Shown here piece after piece: positions 44,556 to 55,689 of a DNA stretch of 64,000 nucleotides. The notes beneath the pieces were generated by a model that saw only the letters and a program-made list of their open reading frames with translations, ran no database searches and was not told the origin of the DNA. The number at the start of each line of letters is the position of its first letter. Position 1 is the first letter of the stretch. This stretch comes from Adiantum capillus-veneris (taxonomy: Eukaryota; Streptophyta; Polypodiopsida; Polypodiales; Pteridaceae): assembly GCA_014529385.2 (NCBI GenBank), contig CM043944.1, positions 175,545,740 through 175,609,739 of the forward strand. The letters are read 5' to 3'. Position numbers and translations under genes: made by a program.

Positions 44556-44562
44556 TCTACCC

Positions 44563-44576
44563 AAAAAAGGGGGGAG
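44563..44576 (+). promoter_or_regulatory. First purine tract of element E
   Basis: aaaaaaggggggag directly after the tail ORF, followed by TGTTTGCTGAC, which looks like an LTR start. The element goes on for 1.6 kb before its real 3' LTR. Confidence 0.55.
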
Positions 44577-46186
44577 TGTTTGCTGACATCCATCATTCAC
44601 TTGCTTCCCTCTCAACCTTCCTCCCTGACCTCTCAATCTCCCAATCTTAGGGAATGTACATATAAAGCCTTATACTCACAAAAAAAATAAAAAAATAAAG
44701 AGCAAGAGAAATTAGCAAACGAATATGCACAATAAAAGTCAAAACATGGCCCAGACCTACACATTCACATCCGGTACACTAAAACAAAAACCTATGTCAT
44801 TAAACACCTTTGATCCTCATCACTCGAGTGATGGAGGGTAGGTAAGATTAGTACGATAGGAGTGTTTCTGTTTTAGAGTGGAGGGATTAGTAAAGTTCTT
44901 TTTTCCCACTGATGTGCCTCCTAGATGTATTGTTTGTGTTTCATAATGTGTACAGGAACAATTGTTGTTGTTAGGATTTGGACCTTCATGGGATCTTTCT
45001 CTCATTCACACTTCAAATCAAGGGCGACCATCGACACAAACAGGTGTTTCTTGTCCATTAGCATTGCTCGTTATCTTTTTGCATCCATGTTTGTCTGCTT
45101 TGATTGTGATTGGTAGCATAATATTCAACGCATTTGCATAGTATCAAACATTAAATTCAATGTAATTTTTTGTCATAATCACTTGTCTAGGTTTAAAAAT
45201 CAAGCAGTCCGACTAAGCTAAATTGACCAAGTTAGGTGTTAGAGATCTTCTCTTAATACCATGGGGAATGCCTTCCTAATAATCAAGGGTTAGTTAGGTT
45301 CTTAATCCGATTTAGGCAGCATTGTGTGAAGTGTACTAGGGCTTTCTAGTGGGTTTAGTTCCTATTGACCTTTAGCTTAAGTATTATAAAGGGAGTTTAC
45401 TAGTGTGATGAGCCTAGGGAGGGTAACGGTGTTATATGACCCCCCAAAGTTACAAAATTAAAATGTTGAAAATGAACAAACAAAAAAATCAAAGTGCCAC
45501 AATGTAAAATTTTAAGCTGGAAGAGAAATCTCAGCTTGATTGGGCACTTCACTCACATGTATCGCCTATGGTACTAGAGCCCTAGAGGTTCCCAGCGTGG
45601 GCGCTTTTCCTTGAAAAGAAAAAAACCCAAGGCATACAAAATAAGCACACACATCAAAATTGAATCATTGTGAAAAGACTTTGGGGGGTCAAAGAAAAGG
45701 TAATCAGTTAGGCAATGATTTCATGATAAATTCCTTTTATCGTAGCTTAACTACAAGGTCTTCTAGGTATAGCCTCTAGTCAGCCCTCGAACATGAAATA
45801 CTTGGCTCTCGCGATTAAACAACTTAATTGACCAGAGAAAATTAAGAAGCTACCCATGGTATTAATGGTCGATCTCTAGTGCCTTTCGACCATTAAATTA
45901 GCGACCCCAGACTTGTTTAATGTTTTACCTTTACATCTATTTATGCATTTGATTACATTGCAATTTAATGTTTATTGCTGCCAAATTGTTTAAAATTCTG
46001 TTACCAATCAATTTGTTTGCCTAAAACTACATATGTTTTTTAATCTCTTATGAGAATGCAATTACTGTGCCAATGTTGTTTGATTTTGCGCTGACTAAAG
46101 AAGGCTAAGGACATTCATCTCAAATGCTCTTCCACCTCGACGAACGAGCTTTAACTCAATAGCTTCCGAGGACAGAATCTATATTA
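44577..46186. other. Non-coding stretch of E between two purine tracts
   Basis: No ORF, domain or repeat partner is recognised. It may derive from an LTR of another element, because it starts like one after a purine tract. Short minus-strand frames look accidental. Confidence 0.35.
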
Positions 46187-46198
46187 GGAAGGGGGGCA
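46187..46198 (+). promoter_or_regulatory. Polypurine tract of E next to its 3' LTR
   Basis: aggaaggggggca ends one base before TGTTAATCC. Confidence 0.75.
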
Positions 46199-46506
46199 TG
46201 TTAATCCTCACGGCTCACTGACACGGTGTGAGAGAGAGAGTGAGAGAGGGAGAGAGAGGGAGTGTGTGGGCGATCGAGCATTACGAAGGCACGACGGCGG
46301 TGAAGCGGTTGAGCGCGGCGTAGCGGCGTCTCCTTCTTCTTCGCGGCGAGGAATCCTCCACGAAGCAAGCGTAGAGCGGTGAGTGACACACCATTGCCTT
46401 CTTTGAGCTTACTAGTTTAGGCTTGTTGTGTGCTTGGATCCATTTGTGGCTCACACACGGTGTATCGGCAAGTTCCTTGCATTGATACGTGCAACATACG
46501 TGCACA
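46199..46506 (+). repeat. 3' LTR of element E, internally deleted
   Basis: 308 bp against 608 bp for the 5' LTR. The first 20 bp and the last 280 bp match; about 300 bp with the TATA box are missing after cacggctca. Confidence 0.92.
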
Positions 46507-46511
46507 AACAC

Positions 46512-48457
46512 GGTATGAAATGGACGAAAAGACATTGCGATTCATTGCAAATAGCGGCTTATCTAGATCAAAGCTTGCTTATAGCCAAGAGGAAATGCTA
46601 AAAGAATCTCCTCAACCAGAGACAGATTGTCACAAAAGTCATGACAACCACTTGGTCAAACAATGTCCTCATACGGAGATCACTGAAGTAAATGCCTATT
46701 GTCTTCAGTGTGGCATCACTCACTTGATCCCCGATTTCCTGAAAAACCCAAACCAAATCAAGAAAATCACGAAAAATGTATTAGGGATTGTTCAGCTCCC
46801 TAGTAGCTCAGAAAATGAAAATGTCGTACCAGTTCAAGTGGTTACGAGAGCACAAGCTCAAAAGAAAGCTGATGAGAATCCAGAGACAAAGAACACGGAA
46901 AGTGACATGAGTCCAAAGACAGATGATGGACCAAAGACAGACGCACCTAGTCAGAAGACCAAGAGAAAACGAAATAGTTGGAAAGCTAGAAAGACTAGGA
47001 TGAAAGCACGCAGGGAACGAGAGCAAAAATCCCTAGCTGAGAAGCTTACCGAAGCTAAGGAGAAGATAAAAAAACATGAGGAAAAGGAGGCACCTTCTCT
47101 TATGGAGATGGTTAAACCTCTAGAAGAACCATCCACGGATGAGAAACCGAGAAGTGCTAGTTTAGGAGGATCTGTGTTGGCAGAGAAGGTTAATGAGGCA
47201 TTAGATGCCCTCTTGAAAGCCTATGATGTGAAGCTCAAAAACAACCAAACCCAAGAACACAGGTGGATGACATATTCCTATGCGGAAGTAGAAAAGCAAA
47301 AATTTGAAATGTGCCAGAAAATGATTCAAACAACCCAAGCTTTACTAGAACCACCAGTTGCAACACCTGAGGATGTGATCCGTGTCATGCCTACACAAGT
47401 AATCCCACCAAACCAGGAACTAAAAGAGCCAGATTCTAGTCATGAGCACAGACCAAACCTCAAAGACCCAGCATTAGAACCAAGGATAGTACTGAATACC
47501 ATGGATAACTCTTTCGAGGGATTTCACCAAGCTATACCTAAGGATTGTAAAGAAATAGATGGCTTTGATGAATTGTGGAAACAAGTCAGAGAGGCCAATG
47601 AAGCCGATGACCTAAGAAGACGAGTAGACAAGAGTGGTGATGAACAAGGAGTGTTTCTACCACCAATAGAGGAATTTGAGACTGGATCTCAAATAAATCT
47701 AGACGTGCGATCGTATTGGGGCGAGAAAGGATCTGTACAATCTATGGATAGTCAACCCCATTCTCTAAGAACACTACCATCCTACATGGGAGAGTACGAA
47801 ACCAAGTCAGATGTGGTTGCAGTCCCATCACAGAGACTGTCTCCCAACAAGGCCATCGATTCAAAGGGGCTAGTAGATATTCTATCTACCCTAATCACCT
47901 GTACTATAATGTTATCTGATTTGCTCAGAATAAGACCAAACATGTGGGCTAATGTGGGTAAATGTCTAGAGAAATTTGGTGTAAAAACCCCAATGACTCA
48001 AATAGAGGAAGGCATCAAAGAGCTTGAAATGCCTCAACTAAATACTAGGCCAGTTCCATTAAACACGGTAGGCGAGTATTACGAGGGAGAAGATGGAAAC
48101 ACCACCCTTCCTGTGGAATTCAATGGTGCAAAAACCATGGCAATCCTTGATAGTGGAGCTGGTGTGGCCATTGCAACCAAAGAGGTTTGGAAAAAATGGG
48201 GAAAACCTACCTTGATATCCACACGAATGACCCTGCAGCTTGCAGACGAACACAAGGAAAAGCCCCTAGGACTGCTAGAAAAAGTACTTGTTACTTCTTG
48301 TGGCAGTGAATATGAACACACTATTGCTATTGTTGACTTTGGCAAGAAGAACAACTATGACATCATTCTGGGAAGACCATTCATGCGACAGTTGAAAATG
48401 GTCCAAGATTGGGGTTATGACCATATATACCTGAGAACTTCTAGCTTGGTTGGGTAA
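46512..48457 (+). CDS. Gag end and protease of element D (after E)
   Basis: This frame repeats, then extends, the Gag sequence left of E: RYEMDEKTLRFIANSGLSRS and CLQCGITHLIPDF, where the last zinc-knuckle cysteine is now phenylalanine. A long basic then acidic region follows. The protease has GEDGNTTLPVEFNGAKTMAI, then LDSGAGVAIATKEVWKKWGK (aspartate at 48149-48151) and NYDIILGRPFMRQLKMVQDW. Gag and protease are in one frame with no stop. The apparent upstream start at 46430 lies within the LTR of E and is not natural. Confidence 0.88.
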
Positions 48458-49544
48458 GCCTAAAGAACTGTGGATGTGTGGAGCTTCACAATGTGGTAGC
48501 TTGAAACATGAGGAATGTATCCTAGAGCGGGTTATAGAGGATATGTACTATATCCCAGAACCATTTTCTGAAGAAGAGTTAGAGCCTTTTGGATGGGAAC
48601 ACATCTTGGCTACTCTGGACGTGTGCGCCGTGGAGGATGCTCCCACAACAAAGTTTTGTGATGAAAATGGCTATGATGTCGTTCCTTATTTTGCAGTGAG
48701 TGTAATCCAGGAAAACGAAGAGAACCAGACATCAACAAGCTCTCGAAATAAGGAGCACACAAATAAATGTGGAGAATCAAAAGATAAAGAAGACGACGAG
48801 CTCTATGACTCTGTAGAAAACTTCGAGCTTCAAGAAGATCAACAACCCGGGAATCAATGTCATCTCTACACGAATAAAGTGCATCAAAAGTGGATTCCAA
48901 AGTCCTCGGTGAAGACACAGCCACCACAAGCATCCTCATACATGGCTCCTAAGAAGGAGGCAAAGACTCAACTGGGAGAAATACGACCAGAGCAACGAGC
49001 TAACAATGCTCTAATCAATGGGCTAGAAAAGACCTCCAAGAAACTACCACCCACAAGCAAACAGACAGTAACTTTCCACTACCAGCCAAAAAATCAAGGG
49101 AAAGTACAAGAAGTCAACCTTGCTGAGGATAGTAGCGATAGTGATGAATCTTACGACATCCCCTATCATCAACTCAGACCATCTCTATCACCAACCCCTT
49201 CAGCAACAACCATTACATGTCAAAAGAACAGGACAACAAGTCAAAGCCAAAAAGCTCGACAAATCTGGATACCAAAAAGCCAGATCGGCCAAAAAATAGA
49301 TATGGATCAAGAAGACAAGATCTCTAATGACAAATCACAGATCCAACACCAAAACAAAAACAAGGAAAGCATGCACGAACGGGTAAGAACATCACAAAGT
49401 CGCAAGCTTTCACAACTCAGGTTTGGGCTCCAAAGAAGTCGATTCAAGCACAAAAAAGTCAGGAATTCATTTGGATTCCAAAACAACCACAGCATCAACT
49501 TTCAAAGCCTAAATCCGATCCCCAACCAAGCGTACAAGGGCTGA
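48450..49544 (+). CDS. Post-protease domain and first WxPK repeats of D
   Basis: A 364-residue frame opens 8 bases before the protease stop. It starts with WMCGASQCGSLKHEECIL, then PFSEEELEPFGWEHILATLD followed by VC and FCDENGYDVVPY, the block shared with A, B and G1. After an acidic spacer come KWIPKSSVKTQ (about residue 148) and QIWIPKSQIGQK (about residue 270). No enzyme domain is seen. The last part of this frame, after about 49370, is off-frame to the conserved tail. Confidence 0.75.
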   Translation: MGKPKELWMCGASQCGSLKHEECILERVIEDMYYIPEPFSEEELEPFGWEHILATLDVCAVEDAPTTKFCDENGYDVVPYFAVSVIQENEENQTSTSSRNKEHTNKCGESKDKEDDELYDSVENFELQEDQQPGNQCHLYTNKVHQKWIPKSSVKTQPPQASSYMAPKKEAKTQLGEIRPEQRANNALINGLEKTSKKLPPTSKQTVTFHYQPKNQGKVQEVNLAEDSSDSDESYDIPYHQLRPSLSPTPSATTITCQKNRTTSQSQKARQIWIPKSQIGQKIDMDQEDKISNDKSQIQHQNKNKESMHERVRTSQSRKLSQLRFGLQRSRFKHKKVRNSFGFQNNHSINFQSLNPIPNQAYKG

Positions 49545-49764
49545 AGCAAATACCACTGTCAACTCACACAACAAAAAGGTGGATCCCAAAGAAGTCTCTT
49601 CAAACACAAACGAAGCACGGGCAAGTATGGGTTCCCAAACGAGAGCTAGCAACAAAACAGCCAATATTCGCAAAGAAATGGGTCCCAAAGAAGAACAACA
49701 AAACTGCTGACAGTGCATCGCCACTTGAATTCTTACAATTCTTCCTACGATTACAGTATAGTTA
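49391..49764 (+). pseudogene. WxPK repeat tail of D, five repeats
   Basis: A frame offset from the preceding one reads through QVWAPKKSIQ, FIWIPKQPQ, KRWIPKKSLQ, QVWVPKREL and KKWVPKKNN and stops at 49762-49764 after FLQFFLRLQYS. The motif is W, then I, V or A, then P and K, preceded by Q, K, F or R, with spacers of 11-33 residues. Regular spacing and conservation across elements suggest selection in the past. Nothing is known to me about its role. Confidence 0.65.
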
Positions 49765-50023
49765 GAAGAGAGGAAGTCACTTCAATCAAGCAAAGATACA
49801 AGAGCTTCAAAGACCATTACATTGCTTAGAATAGGAAGCCTCGCCAACAAATGCCAATAAGTAAATTACTTATACCCACATCTTGCACAACATAAATATT
49901 TTCCATGCATTGACTGTGTATGCATAATAGGGCTACATTACAAGGCCTTCATAGGCACAACTTTTAATTGACCAAGCACAACACATAACCTTTGCGATAC
50001 CATGTCGTAAAGGATGACTCCAA
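49765..50023. other. Short non-coding stretch after D tail
   Basis: No feature recognised apart from the lead-in to the first purine tract. Confidence 0.3.
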
Positions 50024-50039
50024 ATAGGAAGGGGGGAGG
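50024..50039 (+). promoter_or_regulatory. First purine tract of element D
   Basis: ataggaaggggggagg, followed by the conserved gggcaatgtttt (50094) and tatgccctcat (50149) pair also seen after the tracts of A and G1. It marks where the 3' LTR begins in relatives, yet the LTR of D begins 1.9 kb later. Confidence 0.6.
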
Positions 50040-51266
50040 CATTCTGACTGCGGACCTAACATTATGACTATTAGAGGGCAATGTTTTGTGAGATGCATTG
50101 AATTTTTGCGTTTTATTGTGATAATTGTTTGATGAAATTTAGAGTGTATGCCCTCATAGTAGTGTTACAGAGGAGTATGGGGACAAAATACATATATGAG
50201 CCCCTAGGGACATGTGTATAGTGTACATAGAATTTAGATTTCTATTTGAATTATTTTTCTTTTGTTAAGTTTTTTTTAAAGATTTTCTTTGTTTGTTATT
50301 AAGAAAAAATAAAAAAATCCATAATCCTCATGAAGAAAAGACTGACGAAAGGCCTGAGCACTACAAAGAGAAGAAGGTACAGGAAAACGATGAAACTTCA
50401 CGAAGTATGTCTCAGCAACCACTACAATAGCCGAAGAACTTGTCACAAAGCAGTGTCAAAATGCAACCGACAAGTCATACAAGTTAGAGTCGAGTAGCTA
50501 CGCCACAAAATGAGTGAGGTGTTAGTCCCAAAGCTTCAAGTAATATTCTCTGTGGTCTAAGCGTGTTAGCTATTCTAGGTACTGCTCAAGCTAGAAGAGT
50601 TGTGCATATTTACGTTGTGTCGCTCATGCTGGTATAGGTGAGCAAAAGAGTCGAAGTCTAAGTACTTAAGTCTGGTGGAGTGAAGGAGAAGGTCCAAAAG
50701 ACACTCACGTACTGAGCACAGTGAGATACGAGTGGAGAAACTTCTACATCAAAAACCCTTCTTGGAAAGGTGGAAGCTATTGAGACATCTTTTGATGTCA
50801 CATGTGCTACATTTATTCCTCGAAACACCCATCATCTCCTTCTTTCACATTGCATGCTTTTATTGACAAATTTCTCATATGCATATAGAGTGTCCCATAA
50901 TTGGCACTTCCATCAGGCACTCTTTCCGTGTTTCACCCAAGCACTCACCTTTCATGAACATGTAATTCACGTTCAACTGCTCAACTCCAATAAGAGCGTA
51001 TACCAAAGGCATTTTTTTTCCCACCGGGTTTTTTCCCTTTGGTCATCCAGGTTTTAGACCCTAATCTAAAGACACCTATCACCATCCTCTTGTACATATT
51101 CCTTCTACATCAACAATAATGAAATGCTACTCAAATCAACTGACAAATGAATTGGAGCACCAATTTCAGATCATAGCATACTTCTCCTCAATGGCGAGTC
51201 GAAGAATGGCCTACAATGACAAAGCTGCAGACAACACTAACAACATGATTGCAGAGGAACAAAGAA
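50040..51266. other. LTR-like remnant inside D
   Basis: Non-coding. Near 51025-51050, caccgggttttttccctttg and ccaggtttt resemble the end of many plant LTRs. Together with the purine tract before it, this looks like the LTR of a relative trapped inside D. A plus frame at 50770-51057 across this segment looks accidental. Confidence 0.35.
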
Positions 51267-51850
<584 letters not shown>

Positions 51851-51918
51851 CAGCAAAGACCACATCGCCATCGACAATCAGGTCATGTCGGGGACGAAAT
51901 GAACGCGAAAGGGGGGAA
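51851..51918 (+). promoter_or_regulatory. Polypurine tract of D next to its 3' LTR
   Basis: gcgaaaggggggaa (51905-51918) ends immediately before TGTTGACC. It is the functional tract by position. Confidence 0.75.
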
Positions 51919-52875
51919 TGTTGACCGTTAGGTCAACAACACAATATAACTCAAGTTTCGTACCAAAGTATTATCTTTTGCGAGTTATGAAATGCTACGG
52001 ATTATGGCTATAAACATCATTTTTAATGAGTAGTTATGCTAGTTTCAGAAGCCGGGGTGCAATGGCACTTCCAGATTGTAAATACAAAGCCATTTGACCC
52101 TTTCAACCCCATTTTTGGTTAAAACTAAGGTAGCCTTAGTATATAAGGTACCTAGGTCATTTTGTAAGGAGACTTTTATCATAATCAAACTTGAGCGTTG
52201 CCGTCTACTGTGTGTGAGAGAGAAAGAGAGTGAGCGTGAGCTTCATCCTCTCCCTACGCCCAGCTCGCTCAACACATTGGAGATCCGATTGCACCATTGC
52301 TGTAGGCTCGATGAGAGCTATGAGACAACGCCAAGCATTCCACGCGAGACGAAGCGCACACGCCGACGCATCTACGAGCTATTTGTGGTCGTAAGTGTAT
52401 CAAACGATGTATGTTTTCTGCATGCTAGTAGTCTATAGAATCGTGGCAACATAAGCTATGCATAGGTACTCATAAATTTCAGTTTTGGGCCCTTTCAAAA
52501 TTCAGCTCTGTCATCCTACGCATTTTCCGCAGATGGGTTTAGAGTGAGGGTTTTGAGTGTAGAAGCTTAGGGACAGGTGTATCCTAGTGAGGGGATGGTG
52601 TTCCTTAAGTTTTGTACGAATCTGGCATGATTAGGTGAGTTACCTTCCGTATGTGTGTATGTGGCTAGGTGGTGTACTTGAGAGCAGTGAGGTTCTTGAT
52701 TGTGGTTTAGTTGGCCTTCCTGAGTGTTGTATGTGCAGGATGGTCTCAGCCTGACAATCTTAAGAGATTTCGTCCGTGTGCCTATCGTGTCATCTGTGTC
52801 CTCGATTGACATTATGTTTATCTAGGTAGTGTTTGCATGCACTTCATGGGTGTGTGAGTCGCTCCCCGTCCAACA
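51919..52875 (+). repeat. 3' LTR of element D
   Basis: 957 bp, 221 bp longer than the 5' copy. Extra blocks lie around 52602-52680 and 52719-52867. It is followed by aatac (52876-52880), the right target-site duplication. Confidence 0.95.
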
Positions 52876-53600
52876 AATACTCTACATCAACGTCCATCAT
52901 GAAGACATCATCCATATCAAGGAAGGAAAGAGGTTGGTAAGGTCTCTCTTCCCCAAGGAATCTGAAAGTAAAGGTATAGCCTCTGCTCCTAAGTGGCCCA
53001 AAGGGGCTGCTTGTGCCAAAGGGAAAGGAGGGCTAGGCCAATCCTAGATCACATGACCCCCAAGGAAGAAGAAACATCTGGCCATGCAAGTGCTTTGAGT
53101 TCAAAAAGCAGAATCGTGCCTAGGGTGCCAAAAAGGTCATCCAAAGCAAAGTGTTGGAAGATCTCCTATCAATTTTCACGGTGCATGCGAGTGCTACCAG
53201 TTCACTTTGACAACCCCGAAGTAGAGGTGGTAAGGAGGTTCCCATGCCCTAGAGAGGAGTGGTTTGGCTATTGTCCTCACTGTTTCGGAGGGTGGGTAGA
53301 GGGCCTTTCTCCTCTGCCCATACAACTCATCCTAAAGAAGATGTCTACCACGGGTGAAACCTAGTGGGCCGGAGACAAGCTACAACTAAATGGTGTGGAG
53401 TTCATGCAACAAGGAGACTATGGTAATTACTTGCAACTGCTACTAGCTAAAAGGCTAGGAGTGCTTAAGCGCGTCACCATCACTCCATACGTGCTGAGCA
53501 ACGAAGGGAAGGTGGAGCCTATGAGGGGCAATGAACTTCTGTGGATGTGCCGACTTGTCAACACCGGCATGGTAAGAGTATAAGTGAGTACTCTACACTC
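52876..53600 (+). pseudogene. Right flank of D: unrecognised 5' ORF of element C
   Basis: Frame 52829-53047 (INVHHEDIIHIKEGKRLVRS) continues the ORF entered by D. A second frame, 52993-53583 with one stop at 53362-53364, reads MRVLPVHFDNPEVEVVRRFP, WFGYCPHCFGGW and ITPYVLSNEGKVEPMRGNE. The CPHC pair might bind metal. Tat-lineage elements can carry an extra ORF before gag; this may be one, but I recognise no family. Confidence 0.4.
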
Positions 53601-53905
53601 TGTACATCATGGATAATGGACCAACTACTTTTCTATTTAGGTTTCTGCAACACATGCACGTAAATAAATATGTAGATAGGAAAATCTTCTATCAACAAAA
53701 TATTGTATATCTATTTGGTGTTGGGGTGCTAGGAAAGATCCTTAGCTCCCCAAACCCTATTATCCTCCACGTGTTGAATTACCATCACTCTTTCAATGTT
53801 TCCATTTTCATCTATCCACCCAACCCTGTAAGAAAGCCGCTATAAGCCGCTAAGTCATTTGTGTTTAAGAAAAAAAAAAGTTTAAAAGAAATCTTGTTTT
53901 TCGCA
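53601..53905 (+). other. Spacer before gag of C
   Basis: A short open frame (53609-53845) without recognisable content. Nothing else seen. Confidence 0.25.
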
Positions 53906-54418
53906 ATGGCAAACGCTTCCTTCCCAACCTTCACGGGTAAGGTGGGAGAAGATGCTTCAGATTTCTTGGATAATCTTCAAATAGCATGTGTCGTCTCTGA
54001 AAGGGATGACGATGCTTCACATCTGTGTATTTTTCCACTGCTAATGAAAGTGGAAGCAAGATCACAGTACGACGCCTTGGTGCAAGCCACCAAGGAGAGG
54101 TGGGATCTGCTAAGAGTAGCATTTCTAAGGCGCTTTGGAGAAGGCACCACATCCGATAAACTATGGCAATTACTGATGGAGTTGAAGCAAGGAAGTATGG
54201 CTATGTATGAAGCATACGAATCAAAGTTTGTGAATATATGGGGACGATGGGTTGCATCCCTAAGGGAGGGTCAAGGGGCACCGGATTTTTTGAAGAAAGA
54301 TTGGTTTGTGGCTGGTTTATGGCCAATACTTAAAGAGAAGGTGAAGGGAAGGTTTCCTGCTACATATGAGGTAGCAGTTGAAGTAGCCCACCTTAAAGAT
54401 AAGAAGTTGCATCTATAA
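53906..54418 (+). CDS. gag: Gag capsid domain of element C
   Basis: The open frame begins upstream at 53861, but MANASFPTFTGKVGEDASDF at 53906 is the more natural start: it resembles the usual beginning of plant gypsy capsids. WDLLRVAFLRRFGEGTTSDK and LMELKQGSMAMYEAYESKF are typical Gag motifs. About 170 residues, ending KDKKLHL. It forms the particle shell. Confidence 0.8.
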   Translation: MANASFPTFTGKVGEDASDFLDNLQIACVVSERDDDASHLCIFPLLMKVEARSQYDALVQATKERWDLLRVAFLRRFGEGTTSDKLWQLLMELKQGSMAMYEAYESKFVNIWGRWVASLREGQGAPDFLKKDWFVAGLWPILKEKVKGRFPATYEVAVEVAHLKDKKLHL

Positions 54419-54823
54419 GCCAGAACTACCGAAAGAGAAGTCGGGACGGGCTCGACCACACCTAGCTGCACCTACAGCAATTGTCCAGATAAATCAGCCA
54501 TAGGAACCTGGCTAATGATCAATAAGACCTGCTCAACCGAATCACCAACTAGCTAGAAATGTTTTAGTACATCTAGTGCAGCAAGTACATGCACCTGGAA
54601 AAAATCCAGAGGGTAGCAAAGACAACTGTGAAGAGGATGACCATGGCATGTACTACTATCCTCATCCAACAAGGTAGAACTTCAATAGAGGAGGAAGGAA
54701 GAATCAGATATCTCCACCAAGAGTGAGACCACCACCTCCCAGGCAACCAAAGTCGATTCTACCAGTCCAAATCCTTCAACCACCCATACAACCAATATCA
54801 TCGCAACCTCTCATTCCACTGCT

Positions 54824-54854
<31 letters not shown>

Positions 54855-55060
54855 ACCTGCTAGAAACCAAGTAGTAAGTGTCATCATCCTTGAAGCTAAA
54901 GGGAAGGAAAAGGTAGAAGAGCATGTCAAAGAGAAGGACAAAGGGAAAGGAAAAGTAGAAGAAGTGGATGCCATGGGAGTGAAGCACGCCAGGCACAAAG
55001 AGGACTCTCAAAGGGAGGAAAAGATGAAAGGAAAAGGAGAGTCTAGCAAAGCATGCATCT
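54419..55060 (+). pseudogene. Gag C-terminal and linker region of C
   Basis: Proline-rich, then lysine/glutamate-rich text (KGKEKVEEHVKEKDKGKGK) is still readable in shifting frames. No intact zinc knuckle is visible. A run of 30 C at 54825-54854 lies in the proline-rich part and probably expanded from proline codons. Confidence 0.4.
54825..54854. repeat. Homopolymer of 30 C
   Basis: Uninterrupted C run. Length may be unreliable for sequencing reasons. Confidence 0.9.
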
Positions 55061-55064
55061 AAGC

Positions 55065-55640
55065 CTCAGTGGAAGATCGACATTGATGCCCACATCAAGG
55101 GGCAACACATTTCAAACATCTACATAGACGGTGGCACACAGATATGCGTCATGAGTGAGAAAATGATGCGCCATCTAGGCCTAGAGGTAAGTAGGCTAGC
55201 ACCCTGTTGAGCTGAATTGGCAAATAGCATCAAAGTGAAGTTCATAGGCATTGTGAATGTAGTCAAGGTGAAGGCATTCAACATCTAAGTGGAGGTAGAC
55301 ATTTTTATCATGCCACACAAAGGGGAGGGCTACCCTATCATTCTTGGAAGACCATGGTTCATGGCTATGGAGGCTAAACAATACTGGAGTACCATAATGA
55401 TTGAGATGAAGGATACTAAAGGGAAGCCCATATTCTACAACATGGAGACTGGGAAGCAATGCAACATGATCTTGGAGGCATCGAAAGATGAATTCACCAG
55501 TAACTCTTTGACCACCTCAGGAGAAGAGACGACAACAACTGAGGAGATCCATAGTAGCATCGAAGTGATGGGACTCATCCTCAGAGATCCAAAGAGATTG
55601 ACAAATCTGAAACACCACCAGAGAACCAAGAGGGACCATC
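55065..55640 (+). pseudogene. Protease of element C
   Basis: ISNIYIDGGTQICVMSEKMM (about 55110) is the catalytic stretch with DGGT for DTGA/DSGA; the aspartate is kept. Stops follow at about 55207 and 55287. An open frame 55289-55807 contains EVDIFIMPHKGEGYPIILGR and PWFMAMEAKQYW, the second conserved region. A long spacer to the polymerase follows. Confidence 0.7.
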
Positions 55641-55689
55641 AGGTACACAACCCTTGGTGGCTACAAGTAAGTTACATCGGATGCTCTCC

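Larger units (their letters stand above)
38208..46506 (+). mobile_element. Element E: non-autonomous LTR retrotransposon nested in D
   Basis: Bounded by LTRs starting TGTTAA(C/T)CCTCACGGCTCA and ending GCACA, with aacac duplications. It contains a tRNA-Asp PBS, gag with zinc knuckles, a protease, a post-protease region with WxPK motifs, one purine tract at 44563 and another at 46187. No reverse transcriptase, RNase H or integrase is visible. LTRs differ at about ten of 280 aligned positions by eye, fewer per base than those of D, which fits its later arrival. Confidence 0.93.

Noticed and set aside
46430-46511. Start codon at 46430 for the Gag-protease frame of D
   Set aside because: It lies in the 3' LTR of the inserted element E; the native frame enters from the other side of E.
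49509-49724. Minus-strand ORF opposite the WxPK tail
   Set aside because: The plus-strand frame has conserved motifs shared with other elements; the minus frame is its shadow.
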